Positions 34,594 through 42,729 of a DNA stretch of 63,790 nucleotides are shown piece by piece. The translations under genes were made by a program, and so were the position numbers. The notes under the pieces are model-generated. The model ran no database searches. It was not told the origin of the DNA and saw only the letters and a program-made list of their open reading frames with translations. This DNA comes from an uncultured bacterium (GTDB taxonomy: Bacteria > Bacillota_I > Bacilli_A > RFN20 > CAG-826): assembly GCA_949292105.1 (NCBI GenBank), contig CASEYK010000023.1:1-63790 (forward strand), in the 5' to 3' direction. Position 1 is the first letter of the stretch, and every line of letters begins with the position of its first letter.

Positions 34594-35850
34594 ATGTTTA
34601 CATGCAATAAAAAATCTGTTGAAGAAAAAATTAAAAAATTTTCGCAAATAGGTGATGACCATCGAGGTGGTATTACTCGTTATTCGCTCTCAAAAGAAGA
34701 TGAAATGGCAAGAGATTATTTCGTTGAAAGAATGAAAGAAATCGGAGCCATTATCACGACCGATGACTTTGCCAATATGTATGCCACGCTTCCAGGTTCA
34801 GATCCAACTAAAAAAGGCATTGTTATGGCCTCACACATCGATTCGGTCAAAAATGGTGGTAACTATGATGGAGTGTTAGGCGTCATTTCAGCTATGGAAG
34901 TATTACAAACTATCAAGCGCGAAAATATACCGCATGAAAGAAATATCACTGCGATGATTTGGACCAATGAAGAGGGCAGTTTATATCCACCTGCCATTAT
35001 GGTGAGTGGTATGCTGACTAGTCCTTATTTGCCTCCAGAAATTGCTAAAAATTATGAAGTTGAAAAAATGATGAATTCAAAGTCGGTCATTGATAATAAA
35101 ACAACTTTTCGAGAAGCGCTTTCCAAATTTAAATATTTAGGAACAAAGGAGAATCGTTTGTCTAGCGATAAATATATAGCGATGTTTGAAGCGCACATTG
35201 AGCAAGGTCCGATTCTTGAAGCTAATAAAAATGATATTGGTGTCGTTAAATGTGTTTTAGGAATGGTCAATTATACTATTCGCGCTGTTGGCGAAGCCAA
35301 TCATGCTGGTACAACGCCGATGAGTTATCGAAAAGATGCCCTTTTTGCGATGTCTAAAGTTATTCAAATTATTCACGAAGAGCTAGATAAACTTCCTTCT
35401 GATTTAGTCTATACGACTGGTCAATTATCTATCCATCCGAATGTTCATACCGTCATTCCTGATGAAGTTTCAATCATGATTGATATTAGACATGAAAGTC
35501 CAGATGTTATCGCTGAAGCGGTTAAGGTTTTAAATAATTTGCCAAAAGAAGTGTATGGATGCCACATAGAAGTGGAAGTCGGATGGACGAGAGACACTGT
35601 TTATTTTGACAAACAATTAGTCAATTTTATTGAACAAAGCGTCAAGGAACTAGGCTATAAATATCAATTTATCAATTCTGGAGCTGGTCATGACGCACAA
35701 TTCGCATCATATATGCTCCCAACGGCAATGATTTTTGCCCCTTCAGCTGGAGGGCGTTCGCACTGCGATGAAGAATATACCTCACTTGATCATTGCACAA
35801 TGCTAGCGTCAGTTCTGCTTAATGCCGTTTTAAAATGCGATAAAGAATAA
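34594..35850 (+). CDS. N-carbamoyl amino acid hydrolase / allantoate amidohydrolase (M20 family)
   Basis: A 418-residue zinc amidase. MASHIDSVKNGGNYDGVLGV, WTNEEGSLYPPAIMVSG and AHIEQGPILE are the M20 beta-ureidopropionase/hydantoin utilisation protein C motifs, and NSGAGHDAQFASYMLPTAMI closes the active site. It should hydrolyse the carbamoyl product of the upstream hydantoinase to an amino acid (beta-alanine or alpha-amino acid), CO2 and ammonia. Same operon. Confidence 0.9.
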   Translation: MFTCNKKSVEEKIKKFSQIGDDHRGGITRYSLSKEDEMARDYFVERMKEIGAIITTDDFANMYATLPGSDPTKKGIVMASHIDSVKNGGNYDGVLGVISAMEVLQTIKRENIPHERNITAMIWTNEEGSLYPPAIMVSGMLTSPYLPPEIAKNYEVEKMMNSKSVIDNKTTFREALSKFKYLGTKENRLSSDKYIAMFEAHIEQGPILEANKNDIGVVKCVLGMVNYTIRAVGEANHAGTTPMSYRKDALFAMSKVIQIIHEELDKLPSDLVYTTGQLSIHPNVHTVIPDEVSIMIDIRHESPDVIAEAVKVLNNLPKEVYGCHIEVEVGWTRDTVYFDKQLVNFIEQSVKELGYKYQFINSGAGHDAQFASYMLPTAMIFAPSAGGRSHCDEEYTSLDHCTMLASVLLNAVLKCDKE

Positions 35851-35874
35851 AAATAATGTTTATACATTATTTTG
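35850..35874 (+). terminator. Hairpin after the carbamoylase
   Basis: AAAATAATG and CATTATTTT pair around a six-base loop, with a short T run in the 3' arm. AT-rich, so moderate strength. Confidence 0.5.
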
Positions 35875-36127
35875 GCACAAAACATAAATTTAATTAGCTA
35901 ATAATGTCTGCAGTAAAATTTATAGTTATTTCCATATTATTAAATTCTTTTTGATTTTAACAATGCCCATTATTTCGTTGCGTGAATTTCATTTATACTC
36001 AATAGGAAGATGTTTTTAACGCTCAATAATAGTTACACTCCGACTAGAATGTAAGTTTAATGCAATTAAACTATTTTTTGTATTTCAAATTATAATAGTA
36101 TATGAACAAGAATAAGGCACTAAATAT
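35875..36127. other. AT-rich intergenic stretch, no gene seen
   Basis: Between the hydantoinase operon and the tRNA-Leu terminator. There is no convincing ORF, repeat or promoter pair. A small TTACA/TGTAA inverted repeat surrounds a GC-richer patch near 36031-36054. I see nothing else to annotate. Confidence 0.5.
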
Positions 36128-36153
36128 AAAAAAATGATACTCTTATGAGTATC
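36128..36153 (-). terminator. Terminator of tRNA-Leu(GAG)
   Basis: Read on the minus strand, GATACTC, a four-base loop and GAGTATC form a perfect 7-bp stem, followed by ATTTTTTT. Confidence 0.8.
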
Positions 36154-36171
36154 AAAATTAGTGTTTAATTA

Positions 36172-36256
36172 TGGTGCGCGAGATGAGAATTGAACTCACA
36201 CAGGATACCCTATACGCCCCTCAAACGTACGCGTCTACCAGTTCCGCCACTCGCGC
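36172..36256 (-). tRNA. tRNA-Leu (anticodon GAG)
   Basis: 85 nt, long variable arm, acceptor GCGCGAG/CTCGCGC, anticodon GAG in loop TTGAGGG, encoded CCA. It stands alone with its own promoter and terminator. Confidence 0.93.
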
Positions 36257-36278
36257 TTTTTAAAAAGCTTGCTTTAAT

Positions 36279-36307
36279 ATTATCGTTAAGTTTTAACTTT
36301 TTATCAA
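36279..36307 (-). promoter_or_regulatory. Promoter of tRNA-Leu(GAG)
   Basis: On the minus strand TTGATA (36307-36302), 17 bp, GATAAT (36284-36279), 22 bp before the tRNA. Confidence 0.6.
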
Positions 36308-36314
36308 GATAAAG

Positions 36315-38294
36315 TTATCCAATTGATAAATAAAATTGCATTGAAGAAAATAGATACAAAACAAGAGCAGTAGTCGTTGACGCTAATATAAATAATTTGT
36401 TTTTTTGTTTGTTTGCATGTTCAAACGCCAGTCCAAGCATAAAGCCACCGCCCAAATAGATGATTCCGAGGTAGCGGAAATCCATCGTGCAAGCCCACGG
36501 CATTGAGGCATTAAAATAAACGAAAAAGAGTAAGAAACTGATTGTTATGGAAGCGATAAAAATTAATGGTAAATATTGTCTTTTAAACAATTTGTAGCGA
36601 ATAAAGAAATAAACGCAAACTCCGACGATGAGTAAAAAAAGTATCCCCATGATTATTCCTAATGCATTTTTCATTAGGAAAAAGACACCAGAGAGATAAA
36701 AAGAGATAAAACTAGCAATTAATAAAAGATTTCCAAATTTTTTCTGAACTATCCAAAGCATGACAAAATATGCAAAGAAAAGAATAAGTGAACAAACAAA
36801 AACAAAATTCCAAATATAGAGCAATACCGCAAAAATGTAAGCTCCGCCACTGTATGAAAATTCACCAAAAATACTCGATTTCATCATAGCAATATAAATG
36901 TTATAGTCTTGTGATACATCAGTGTTGTTATTCCATAGTTGAACAAAAACGGTTTTGAAGTATTCATTGAATGGCAACGAAAGAAATCGATCGAAAAATG
37001 TTTTTGATTCATCGATAGCTAAATAGCGATTTAAATTCGAAAAAACATACCCAATCGGTTGATTATACTCAACATAATTATAAATTATCCAGTATAAGCC
37101 AACTGGACAGCAGATAAGAAAGAAGACCACGAACATTGGTACTTTTTTGAGCAAAGTTTTGTCTTTGATATATTGAATAAACTTGATTATAAACATTGCG
37201 CCGATAGGAAGAGCAATTAAAGCTCCTGAAGTTTTACTCCCCATTGCTAACCCGATTGATAAAGCCAACGCAATGGTATTGATATAGTTTTGCTTTTTCC
37301 ACCAGCGAATGGCGAAATATACAGAAAGGTAAATAAAAAACCACAAGACAGGATCGTTGTTACTCATTGCGCTAGCTCTAATCAAAAAGGGAGCAAAAGC
37401 GATAAAAGCAGTTCCGACTAATTGAACAATTTTAGAAGAAGATAATTCTTTAAAAATTTTATATGAAACAACTAATTGAATAATCGATAAACCAATGGTA
37501 AAAATGCGGATTGATTGATAAAGAATCCAAGTATCTGTGGTGCCTAATAAGAAAGAGTTAATATGCATCGCAATTGCATATAAATAATAAGCGTACTTAG
37601 GATGATAAAACTGAAAAGAATCAGAGAGCGATGGCACACCATCTTTTAAAAATAGTGGTGGAATATCACCATATTCATAAATATGCATCGTTATAGCATA
37701 ATGACCATTGTAGTTTAAACTCCATACATCGTGTTGTCTAGTAAAGATATTATCTGTATAATTGCCATACGTGATGCGCACAACTATTCCTAACAATATA
37801 ATGAGGAAAATCGCATTTTTAAAATTTAATTTTCTTCGGCATGCTAAAATTAAAGCAATTGTAATAATTAAAATAGATGAAATCTGGCCGAATAAAACAA
37901 TAGGACCGCTGTCCCAACCAAGAACAAATTCTTTCCCAATTAATTGTAATTGTTCGCGGTATGCATAAGTAGCATCTGGTTGATATAAATTGACGCCAAT
38001 TGAACCTAGAGGTAAAGAAAGCAAATAATAAAAAAGAAATGAAATGCCAAATGAAAATAAAACTAAAAATAACCAATTTGCTTTGCTTTCGCATAGTTTT
38101 TTGAATAAATACCTAAATTTTAAAAATATTTTAGAGCAACAAACTTTTGGTGTTTTTATGAGCGAAGCATCTTTTTGCGTCTGAATTTCACCATCTGTTT
38201 CGTGCCGGAAGCGTAGAATTAATGCAAATAAAAAATAAATGATAATCAAGATGATGATAGTTTGAGCTATTATTCGAAACACTTGGTTAAACAT
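36315..38294 (-). CDS. GT-C membrane glycosyltransferase (GT39/ArnT-like)
   Basis: A 659-residue multi-pass protein with about 12-13 helices. The region after the second helix holds LYQPDATYAYREQ and a later loop reads TRQHDVWSLNYNGHYA (Asp189), acidic/His motifs typical of polyprenyl-phosphate-sugar-dependent GT-C enzymes. SNNDPVLWFFIYLSVYFAIR is a further GT39-like block. It should transfer sugar from a lipid carrier on the outer membrane face. It follows the FAD oxidoreductase by 2 bp and GtrA lies upstream, a set expected for lipid-linked glycosylation. Confidence 0.8.
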   Translation of the reverse strand: MFNQVFRIIAQTIIILIIIYFLFALILRFRHETDGEIQTQKDASLIKTPKVCCSKIFLKFRYLFKKLCESKANWLFLVLFSFGISFLFYYLLSLPLGSIGVNLYQPDATYAYREQLQLIGKEFVLGWDSGPIVLFGQISSILIITIALILACRRKLNFKNAIFLIILLGIVVRITYGNYTDNIFTRQHDVWSLNYNGHYAITMHIYEYGDIPPLFLKDGVPSLSDSFQFYHPKYAYYLYAIAMHINSFLLGTTDTWILYQSIRIFTIGLSIIQLVVSYKIFKELSSSKIVQLVGTAFIAFAPFLIRASAMSNNDPVLWFFIYLSVYFAIRWWKKQNYINTIALALSIGLAMGSKTSGALIALPIGAMFIIKFIQYIKDKTLLKKVPMFVVFFLICCPVGLYWIIYNYVEYNQPIGYVFSNLNRYLAIDESKTFFDRFLSLPFNEYFKTVFVQLWNNNTDVSQDYNIYIAMMKSSIFGEFSYSGGAYIFAVLLYIWNFVFVCSLILFFAYFVMLWIVQKKFGNLLLIASFISFYLSGVFFLMKNALGIIMGILFLLIVGVCVYFFIRYKLFKRQYLPLIFIASITISFLLFFVYFNASMPWACTMDFRYLGIIYLGGGFMLGLAFEHANKQKNKLFILASTTTALVLYLFSSMQFYLSIG

Positions 38295-38296
38295 AT

Positions 38297-39853
38297 TTAT
38301 TTTTTCTCGTGATATTCTTTTTCAACATTGACATTCCAAATATCTTGTTTATTTTTTCCTTCAGGCGAAAGAATATAATCAATACACACCATACTCGTCA
38401 GCATAGAGTGATCCATATTGTTGTATCTATGCTGTCCATTTCTACCGACACAAAAAAGGTTGTCAATAGAATTGATGTAGGATATTAAATAATCGATTTG
38501 ATCATAAGTATCAAAATATCCTGGATAAGCCTTTTTGACACGCACTAAGCAGGCATCGATTACTGAAGTTTTATCATTAATGACTTTAATTTTAATTAAC
38601 TCATCAATTGCCATTGTTATGAAATCTTTATCATTTGATGTCCACATTTCGTCGCCTTCATTAACAAAATATTCAAGACCAATCCAAATGTATTTATCAA
38701 AATCTTTTACCATATAAGGCGACCAGTTGTTGAAAATTTGTAAACGCCCTAACTTAACTTGTTCTTCTTGGACGTAAATCCAAGTGTCTGGAACTATATT
38801 GTTAATTGTCTTAATTTTGGTTTCGTTTTTAATTGCGAGATGGTCGACTAGAAGCCCGACAGTCATAAAATCGCGGTACGATAACCCAACAGCAATGTCG
38901 TATGCCTTTTGATCCATGTTTTCTTTGCCAATGGCTACTGCCAAGTCTTTCAATGGCATAGAAGAAATATAGTAGTCGCCTTGAAAAATTCTGCCATCTG
39001 AGGTTTTAAGATAATCGATATGATTTTTATCTTTGAAAACAATTTGAGTTACTTCAGAATTCATTAATACTTCACCACCCATTTCAACTATTTTGTCTCT
39101 CATTATTTCATATAGTTGACCAGGTCCTTTTTTTGGATAGGAAAATTGTTCAATTAAAGATGTTTCAACCTTTTTTGAATCTTTTTTGCGAAAAGGCTTG
39201 GCAATTGCGTTACCTAGACTTTTCCATAATGATAAACCTTTAACTCGCTGGGCACCCCAACTAGCTGATATGGTGCTTGGATGCCTACCCCATACCTTTT
39301 CAGTGTATTTTTCAAAAAACATTCGATAAAGTGGTTTTCCAAAACGATTGATATAAAAGTTTTCCAATGAAGTTTCTTTGCGTTTATGAAAGCAAGATCC
39401 GAGATAGCCAAAACCAGCTTTCATCGTGCGAGCAAAACCCATATTAGCAAATGTTCGATATTTAATTGAAATTGGATAATCAAAAAATTTGTGGAGATAA
39501 AGAATGCGCGACACGCGGTGTCTTACAAGCATAACATCATCGACTTTTTCTGGATCTGGTCCATCTTTAGCTAATGGAATATCGCGATTTAAAATAATAT
39601 CATCTTTGCTTTTGGCCCCTTGAAGCGGCATAATTTCGTTCCAAAGTGCCACAACATCATCGTTTTTTGAGAAGAAGCGGTGTCCGCCGATATCCATTCG
39701 ATTGCCGTGGTGTTCATGCGTTTTGGAGATGCCTCCAATTTCGTTGCTAGCCTCTAAAACGATTGGATGGATGCTTTTTTCCTTTGCTAATAAGTATGCG
39801 GCGGTTAAACCAGCCGGTCCAGCGCCGATGATAATTGCCTGTTTTTTATTCAT
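38297..39853 (-). CDS. FAD-dependent oxidoreductase (amine oxidase/UDP-galactopyranose mutase-like fold)
   Basis: A 518-residue flavoprotein. [15 protein letters not shown] (8-22) is the dinucleotide-binding motif and [12 protein letters not shown] (54-65) the second FAD block. [13 protein letters not shown]-like text ([19 protein letters not shown]) and a C-terminal [15 protein letters not shown] complete the family pattern seen in UGM-like and protoporphyrinogen-oxidase-like enzymes encoded beside GtrA genes. The substrate is unknown; a nucleotide- or lipid-linked sugar is plausible from context. It overlaps gtrA by 8 bp. Confidence 0.85.
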   Translation of the reverse strand: MNKKQAIIIGAGPAGLTAAYLLAKEKSIHPIVLEASNEIGGISKTHEHHGNRMDIGGHRFFSKNDDVVALWNEIMPLQGAKSKDDIILNRDIPLAKDGPDPEKVDDVMLVRHRVSRILYLHKFFDYPISIKYRTFANMGFARTMKAGFGYLGSCFHKRKETSLENFYINRFGKPLYRMFFEKYTEKVWGRHPSTISASWGAQRVKGLSLWKSLGNAIAKPFRKKDSKKVETSLIEQFSYPKKGPGQLYEIMRDKIVEMGGEVLMNSEVTQIVFKDKNHIDYLKTSDGRIFQGDYYISSMPLKDLAVAIGKENMDQKAYDIAVGLSYRDFMTVGLLVDHLAIKNETKIKTINNIVPDTWIYVQEEQVKLGRLQIFNNWSPYMVKDFDKYIWIGLEYFVNEGDEMWTSNDKDFITMAIDELIKIKVINDKTSVIDACLVRVKKAYPGYFDTYDQIDYLISYINSIDNLFCVGRNGQHRYNNMDHSMLTSMVCIDYILSPEGKNKQDIWNVNVEKEYHEKK

Positions 39854-40373
39854 TTGTTTCTTCTTTCGGTTTTTTATACAAAATAAATTTTCTTGTCAAA
39901 TAATTCCAAATTAATCCGATGAGAGTTCGAATGCAGAAACTGATAAAATATGCCCAAAAGACAACATCAGTCCAAAAATTAAAGGTAAATATTTGTTCTA
40001 AACTGCTATCAGAAATATCGATACCCCAACTAGCATTACATATATATTGACAAAGAAGCATTGTGCCAATCGACAAAAATAATCCGCCGAGCGATAAAAG
40101 TACAAACCAAAAGATAAAAAGTGGAGTTCTACTCTTTTTTTTCGTCTCATCTGAAACATTTTTAAAAACCCAAAAAGTTGATAGGACAAAATTTAAGGCA
40201 ACGCCAAAAACGAAGCCCATGGCTGTTGAGATGGCTTGACTCCAGTTGTGGTTAAGGTTTTTGCAAATTTCAAGAAATAGTTGGGAAATTAAAAAATCGA
40301 GAAGAGCACACGCGATACCAGTAATTGTGAATCTAACTATTTCAAGACCTAATGATTTATTTTTGTTGGACAT
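39846..40373 (-). CDS. GtrA family membrane protein
   Basis: A 175-residue four-helix protein. [16 protein letters not shown] at the N-terminus and [17 protein letters not shown] are the GtrA signature; [20 protein letters not shown] ends the domain. GtrA proteins are thought to move lipid-linked sugars across the membrane. It has a TATAAT box on the minus strand 10 nt before its ATG, inside the mgtE end, so it may have its own leaderless start as well as readthrough from mgtE. Confidence 0.88.
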   Translation of the reverse strand: MSNKNKSLGLEIVRFTITGIACALLDFLISQLFLEICKNLNHNWSQAISTAMGFVFGVALNFVLSTFWVFKNVSDETKKKSRTPLFIFWFVLLSLGGLFLSIGTMLLCQYICNASWGIDISDSSLEQIFTFNFWTDVVFWAYFISFCIRTLIGLIWNYLTRKFILYKKPKEETNE

Positions 40374-40384
40374 AACTTAAATTA

Positions 40385-41809
40385 TTATAGACCGAGAATT
40401 GGTCCAAAACAAAGTACCCAAACTAGAAAATAAGAAAGCAGAGCAATTACATCGACAATCGTTGTCATTAACGGACCGCACATAACAGCTGGATCCCTTT
40501 TTAATGCCTTGGCAATGAAAGGAAGAGAACAGCCGACTAAACGTGAAAAAATCATCACGATAAACAATGTGATAGCCACCAAACCAGCAACACAAAGTCT
40601 AACAATCCAATCATTATCGATTTTTATCAATCCTATTTCTGCGTGGCATTCAACAATGCCCGTCGCCATTTCAAACATCAGCCATGCAAATGCAAAGACG
40701 CTCACAATCAATCCGATGATGACCGACAATCGAAACTCTTTCCAAAAAACTTTTTTAACATCGCCGCGGTTGAATTCATTTAATGCCAAACTTCTCACGA
40801 TAATTGTCGTGGTTTGTCCTCCGGAATTACCTCCAGCGTCCATAATTAAAGGAGTAAAGACGCTTAAAACTGAAAATTTGGCGATTTCAGATTGAAATCC
40901 GGAAAGAATTACAGAAGAAAAGATTTCTAACACCATCAAAACAATAATCCATGGAACGCATTTTTTTACTAAAGTAAAAAGAGGAGTGTCGAGGTATTTT
41001 TGCTCCATAGGAGCAGTTTTGTTTAAAAGAGCCATATCTTCGGTAGCCTCTTCAACGATAATATCGACAACATCGTCGATGGTAATAATTCCGCACAATT
41101 TATTTTCACGATTTACAACCGCCATCGCGTTTAAGTCGTATCGTTTAAACATTTCAGCTACTTGCTCTTGATCAGTATCGACATTTACATAAACATAGTT
41201 GCGATTCATGATTTCTTCTAGAGTCTGCTCATTTTGGGCAAAAATTAAATCATCTAAATTGACGGTGCCGATTAGTGTTCGAGTGTTGTCACGAACAAAA
41301 ATAGTGTAAATAGTTTCGGCTTCGCGACCGTTTTTGCGAATTTTGTCAATGGCATCGCTAACTGAAATATCTTTTTTCATTTCGATATATTCAGTTGTCA
41401 TCACAGAACCTGCGGTGTCTTCTTTGTAATTAAGAAGTCGATTGATATCGGTTCTTAAATCTGATGGTGCAACTTTTAAAATACGATTGACCATGTTGGC
41501 TGGCATTTCATTCATTGAATCGACAACATCGTCAGCAAAAGAATGATCAAGCAATTCGATTAATTGCTTATCTCCAAATGCATCGATAATTAATTGTTGC
41601 TGCTTGTTTGTTAGTTCAGTGAAAAAAGGAGCAGAAAATTCTGATGGGACAACTTTAAAAATATAAAGCAGTTTAGTGACATCTTCGACATCTTCTAGTG
41701 TTTCAGCAATATCAATCGCTGGTGTATTCACAAATATTTCGTTAATCAAAGACGAGTTTTTTTCTTGAATGGCGTTCAATATTTTTTCTTTGAGTTCTAA
41801 ATTTTCCAT
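40385..41809 (-). CDS. mgtE: Magnesium transporter MgtE
   Basis: A 474-residue MgtE channel. The N-terminal helical superhelix domain (1-130) is followed by two CBS domains (about 140-255; YTIFVRDNTRTLIGTVNLDD, GIITIDDVVDIIVEEATEDM) and five membrane helices with FTPLIMDAGGNSGGQTTTII, which carries the pore-lining motif. Intracellular Mg2+ binding to the N and CBS domains gates the channel. An AGGAGGA SD is present. No M-box riboswitch fits in the 135 bp upstream. Confidence 0.95.
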   Translation of the reverse strand: MENLELKEKILNAIQEKNSSLINEIFVNTPAIDIAETLEDVEDVTKLLYIFKVVPSEFSAPFFTELTNKQQQLIIDAFGDKQLIELLDHSFADDVVDSMNEMPANMVNRILKVAPSDLRTDINRLLNYKEDTAGSVMTTEYIEMKKDISVSDAIDKIRKNGREAETIYTIFVRDNTRTLIGTVNLDDLIFAQNEQTLEEIMNRNYVYVNVDTDQEQVAEMFKRYDLNAMAVVNRENKLCGIITIDDVVDIIVEEATEDMALLNKTAPMEQKYLDTPLFTLVKKCVPWIIVLMVLEIFSSVILSGFQSEIAKFSVLSVFTPLIMDAGGNSGGQTTTIIVRSLALNEFNRGDVKKVFWKEFRLSVIIGLIVSVFAFAWLMFEMATGIVECHAEIGLIKIDNDWIVRLCVAGLVAITLFIVMIFSRLVGCSLPFIAKALKRDPAVMCGPLMTTIVDVIALLSYFLVWVLCFGPILGL

Positions 41810-41914
41810 TTTCTTTTCCTCCTTCTCTCTTTATTTATAAACTTTAGGAAAATAATTTTACAAAGTATTTTCGTTCACTTATATTTCTTTTTATCTTTTT
41901 TTGCGCTAATTTGC

Positions 41915-41920
41915 TACAAT
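41915..41920 (+). promoter_or_regulatory. Extended -10 (TGCTACAAT) before pduL
   Basis: TACAAT at 41915-41920 preceded by TGC gives an extended -10. A GAGGT SD follows at 41933-41937 before ATG 41945. Confidence 0.5.
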
Positions 41921-41944
41921 AGTTATGAATTCGAGGTATTACAC

Positions 41945-42517
41945 ATGAAAGAAATTTTAGTAGAAACAAGCGCAAGACATATTCATTTGAACGAAGAGCA
42001 ATTCAAAATTTTATGTGGCGAAGACGCCAAATTGGAAGTTCGAGCTCCTCTTTCTCAACCAGGACAATTTGTCTCAACCACTAGATTAGAAATTGTTGGA
42101 CCAAAAAGAAGCATTCCTAATGTTTCCATTCTTGGACCATTTCGCTCAAAAGCTCAAGTCGAGGTTTCGATGACCGATGCTCGTACATTGGGAGTAACAC
42201 CAGTTATTCGCGAAAGCGGTGATACAGCTGGTAGTGCTCCGATTCGCCTTGTCGGTCCAAAAGGAACTCTTGACTTAGATGAAGGATGTATTGTGGCTAA
42301 ACGTCATATTCATATGACCCCTGCTGACGCTGAAGAATTTGGCGTTAAAAATGGTGATAATGTTCAATTGTCGGTCAAAACAAATGGTCGTTCGTTAATT
42401 TTTGACGATGTCGTTGTACGAGTCAGTGATAAATTTGCACTAGCTTGCCATATCGATACCGACGAAAGCAACGCGGCATCAGCGTCTGGCGTTGTTTATG
42501 GCCAACTCATTAAATGA
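41945..42517 (+). CDS. pduL: Phosphate acyltransferase PduL
   Basis: A 190-residue PduL that interconverts acyl-CoA and acyl-phosphate (acetyl or propanoyl). Two repeated barrel halves each carry the zinc-binding RHIH (11-14 and 120-123). PLSQPGQFVSTTRLEIVGPK and RESGDTAGSAPIRLVGPKG are family blocks. It lacks the N-terminal encapsulation helix of microcompartment forms and no shell genes are nearby, so it is likely a housekeeping phosphotransacetylase replacing Pta. It ends in TGA inside its own terminator hairpin. Confidence 0.95.
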   Translation: MKEILVETSARHIHLNEEQFKILCGEDAKLEVRAPLSQPGQFVSTTRLEIVGPKRSIPNVSILGPFRSKAQVEVSMTDARTLGVTPVIRESGDTAGSAPIRLVGPKGTLDLDEGCIVAKRHIHMTPADAEEFGVKNGDNVQLSVKTNGRSLIFDDVVVRVSDKFALACHIDTDESNAASASGVVYGQLIK

Positions 42518-42524
42518 GTTTTTT
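42504..42524 (+). terminator. Terminator overlapping the pduL stop codon
   Basis: AACTCAT and ATGAGTT form a 7-bp stem around TAA, followed by TTTT. The stop codon TGA lies in the 3' arm. Confidence 0.7.
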
Positions 42525-42533
42525 ATTCATCGC

Positions 42534-42562
42534 TTGCAATTTAATTGTCAACTAATTAAACT
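42534..42562 (+). promoter_or_regulatory. Promoter of the SAM riboswitch-metK unit
   Basis: TTGCAA (42534-42539), 17 bp, TAAACT (42557-42562), ending 12 bp before the aptamer P1 stem. Confidence 0.5.
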
Positions 42563-42574
42563 TTAATCACATAT

Positions 42575-42713
42575 CTTATCAAGAACCACATAGTAAAGAT
42601 GAAATAGTGTGGTAGCAACTCTTGTTTCAAGTAAGTGCTCTCTTTAGCGGGTAATCCCGAACGATAAGTTAGGAAAAAAGAATAGTGCCTTCCTAACTAG
42701 GAAGGCTTTTTTT
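42575..42713 (+). ncRNA. SAM-I class (S-box) riboswitch with terminator, controlling metK
   Basis: P1 pairs CTTATC (42575-42580) with GATAAG (42663-42668). P2 pairs CCACA (42586-42590) with TGTGG (42608-42612). The conserved TGAAA (42600-42604), GCAAC (42615-42619) and GTGCT (42635-42639) are in place. P3 is CTTG/CAAG (42621-42631) and P4 CGGG/CCCG (42648-42659). The loop TAAAGA (42594-42599) is fully complementary to TCTTTA (42641-42646), the expected pseudoknot. AGTTAGGAA (42667-42675) can pair with TTCCTAACT (42690-42698) as antiterminator; SAM-stabilised P1 would release the terminator (42687-42713). P2 is unusually short and lacks an obvious kink-turn. Confidence 0.9.
42687..42713 (+). 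terminator. Riboswitch expression-platform terminator
   Basis: GCCTTCCT, a four-base loop and AGGAAGGC form a perfect 8-bp stem followed by seven T. Its 5' arm overlaps the antiterminator partner. Confidence 0.9.
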
Positions 42714-42729
42714 ACAAAGAGGAAATGTT

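Noticed and set aside
41810-41944. M-box magnesium riboswitch before mgtE
   Set aside because: Only 135 bp shared with pduL, and no M-box core or terminator/antiterminator pair is visible.
42504-42545. Mycoplasma code 4 (TGA = Trp) extending PduL
   Set aside because: The full-length PduL domain ends at TGA within a terminator, and long genes of the window use TGG for Trp without in-frame TGA.
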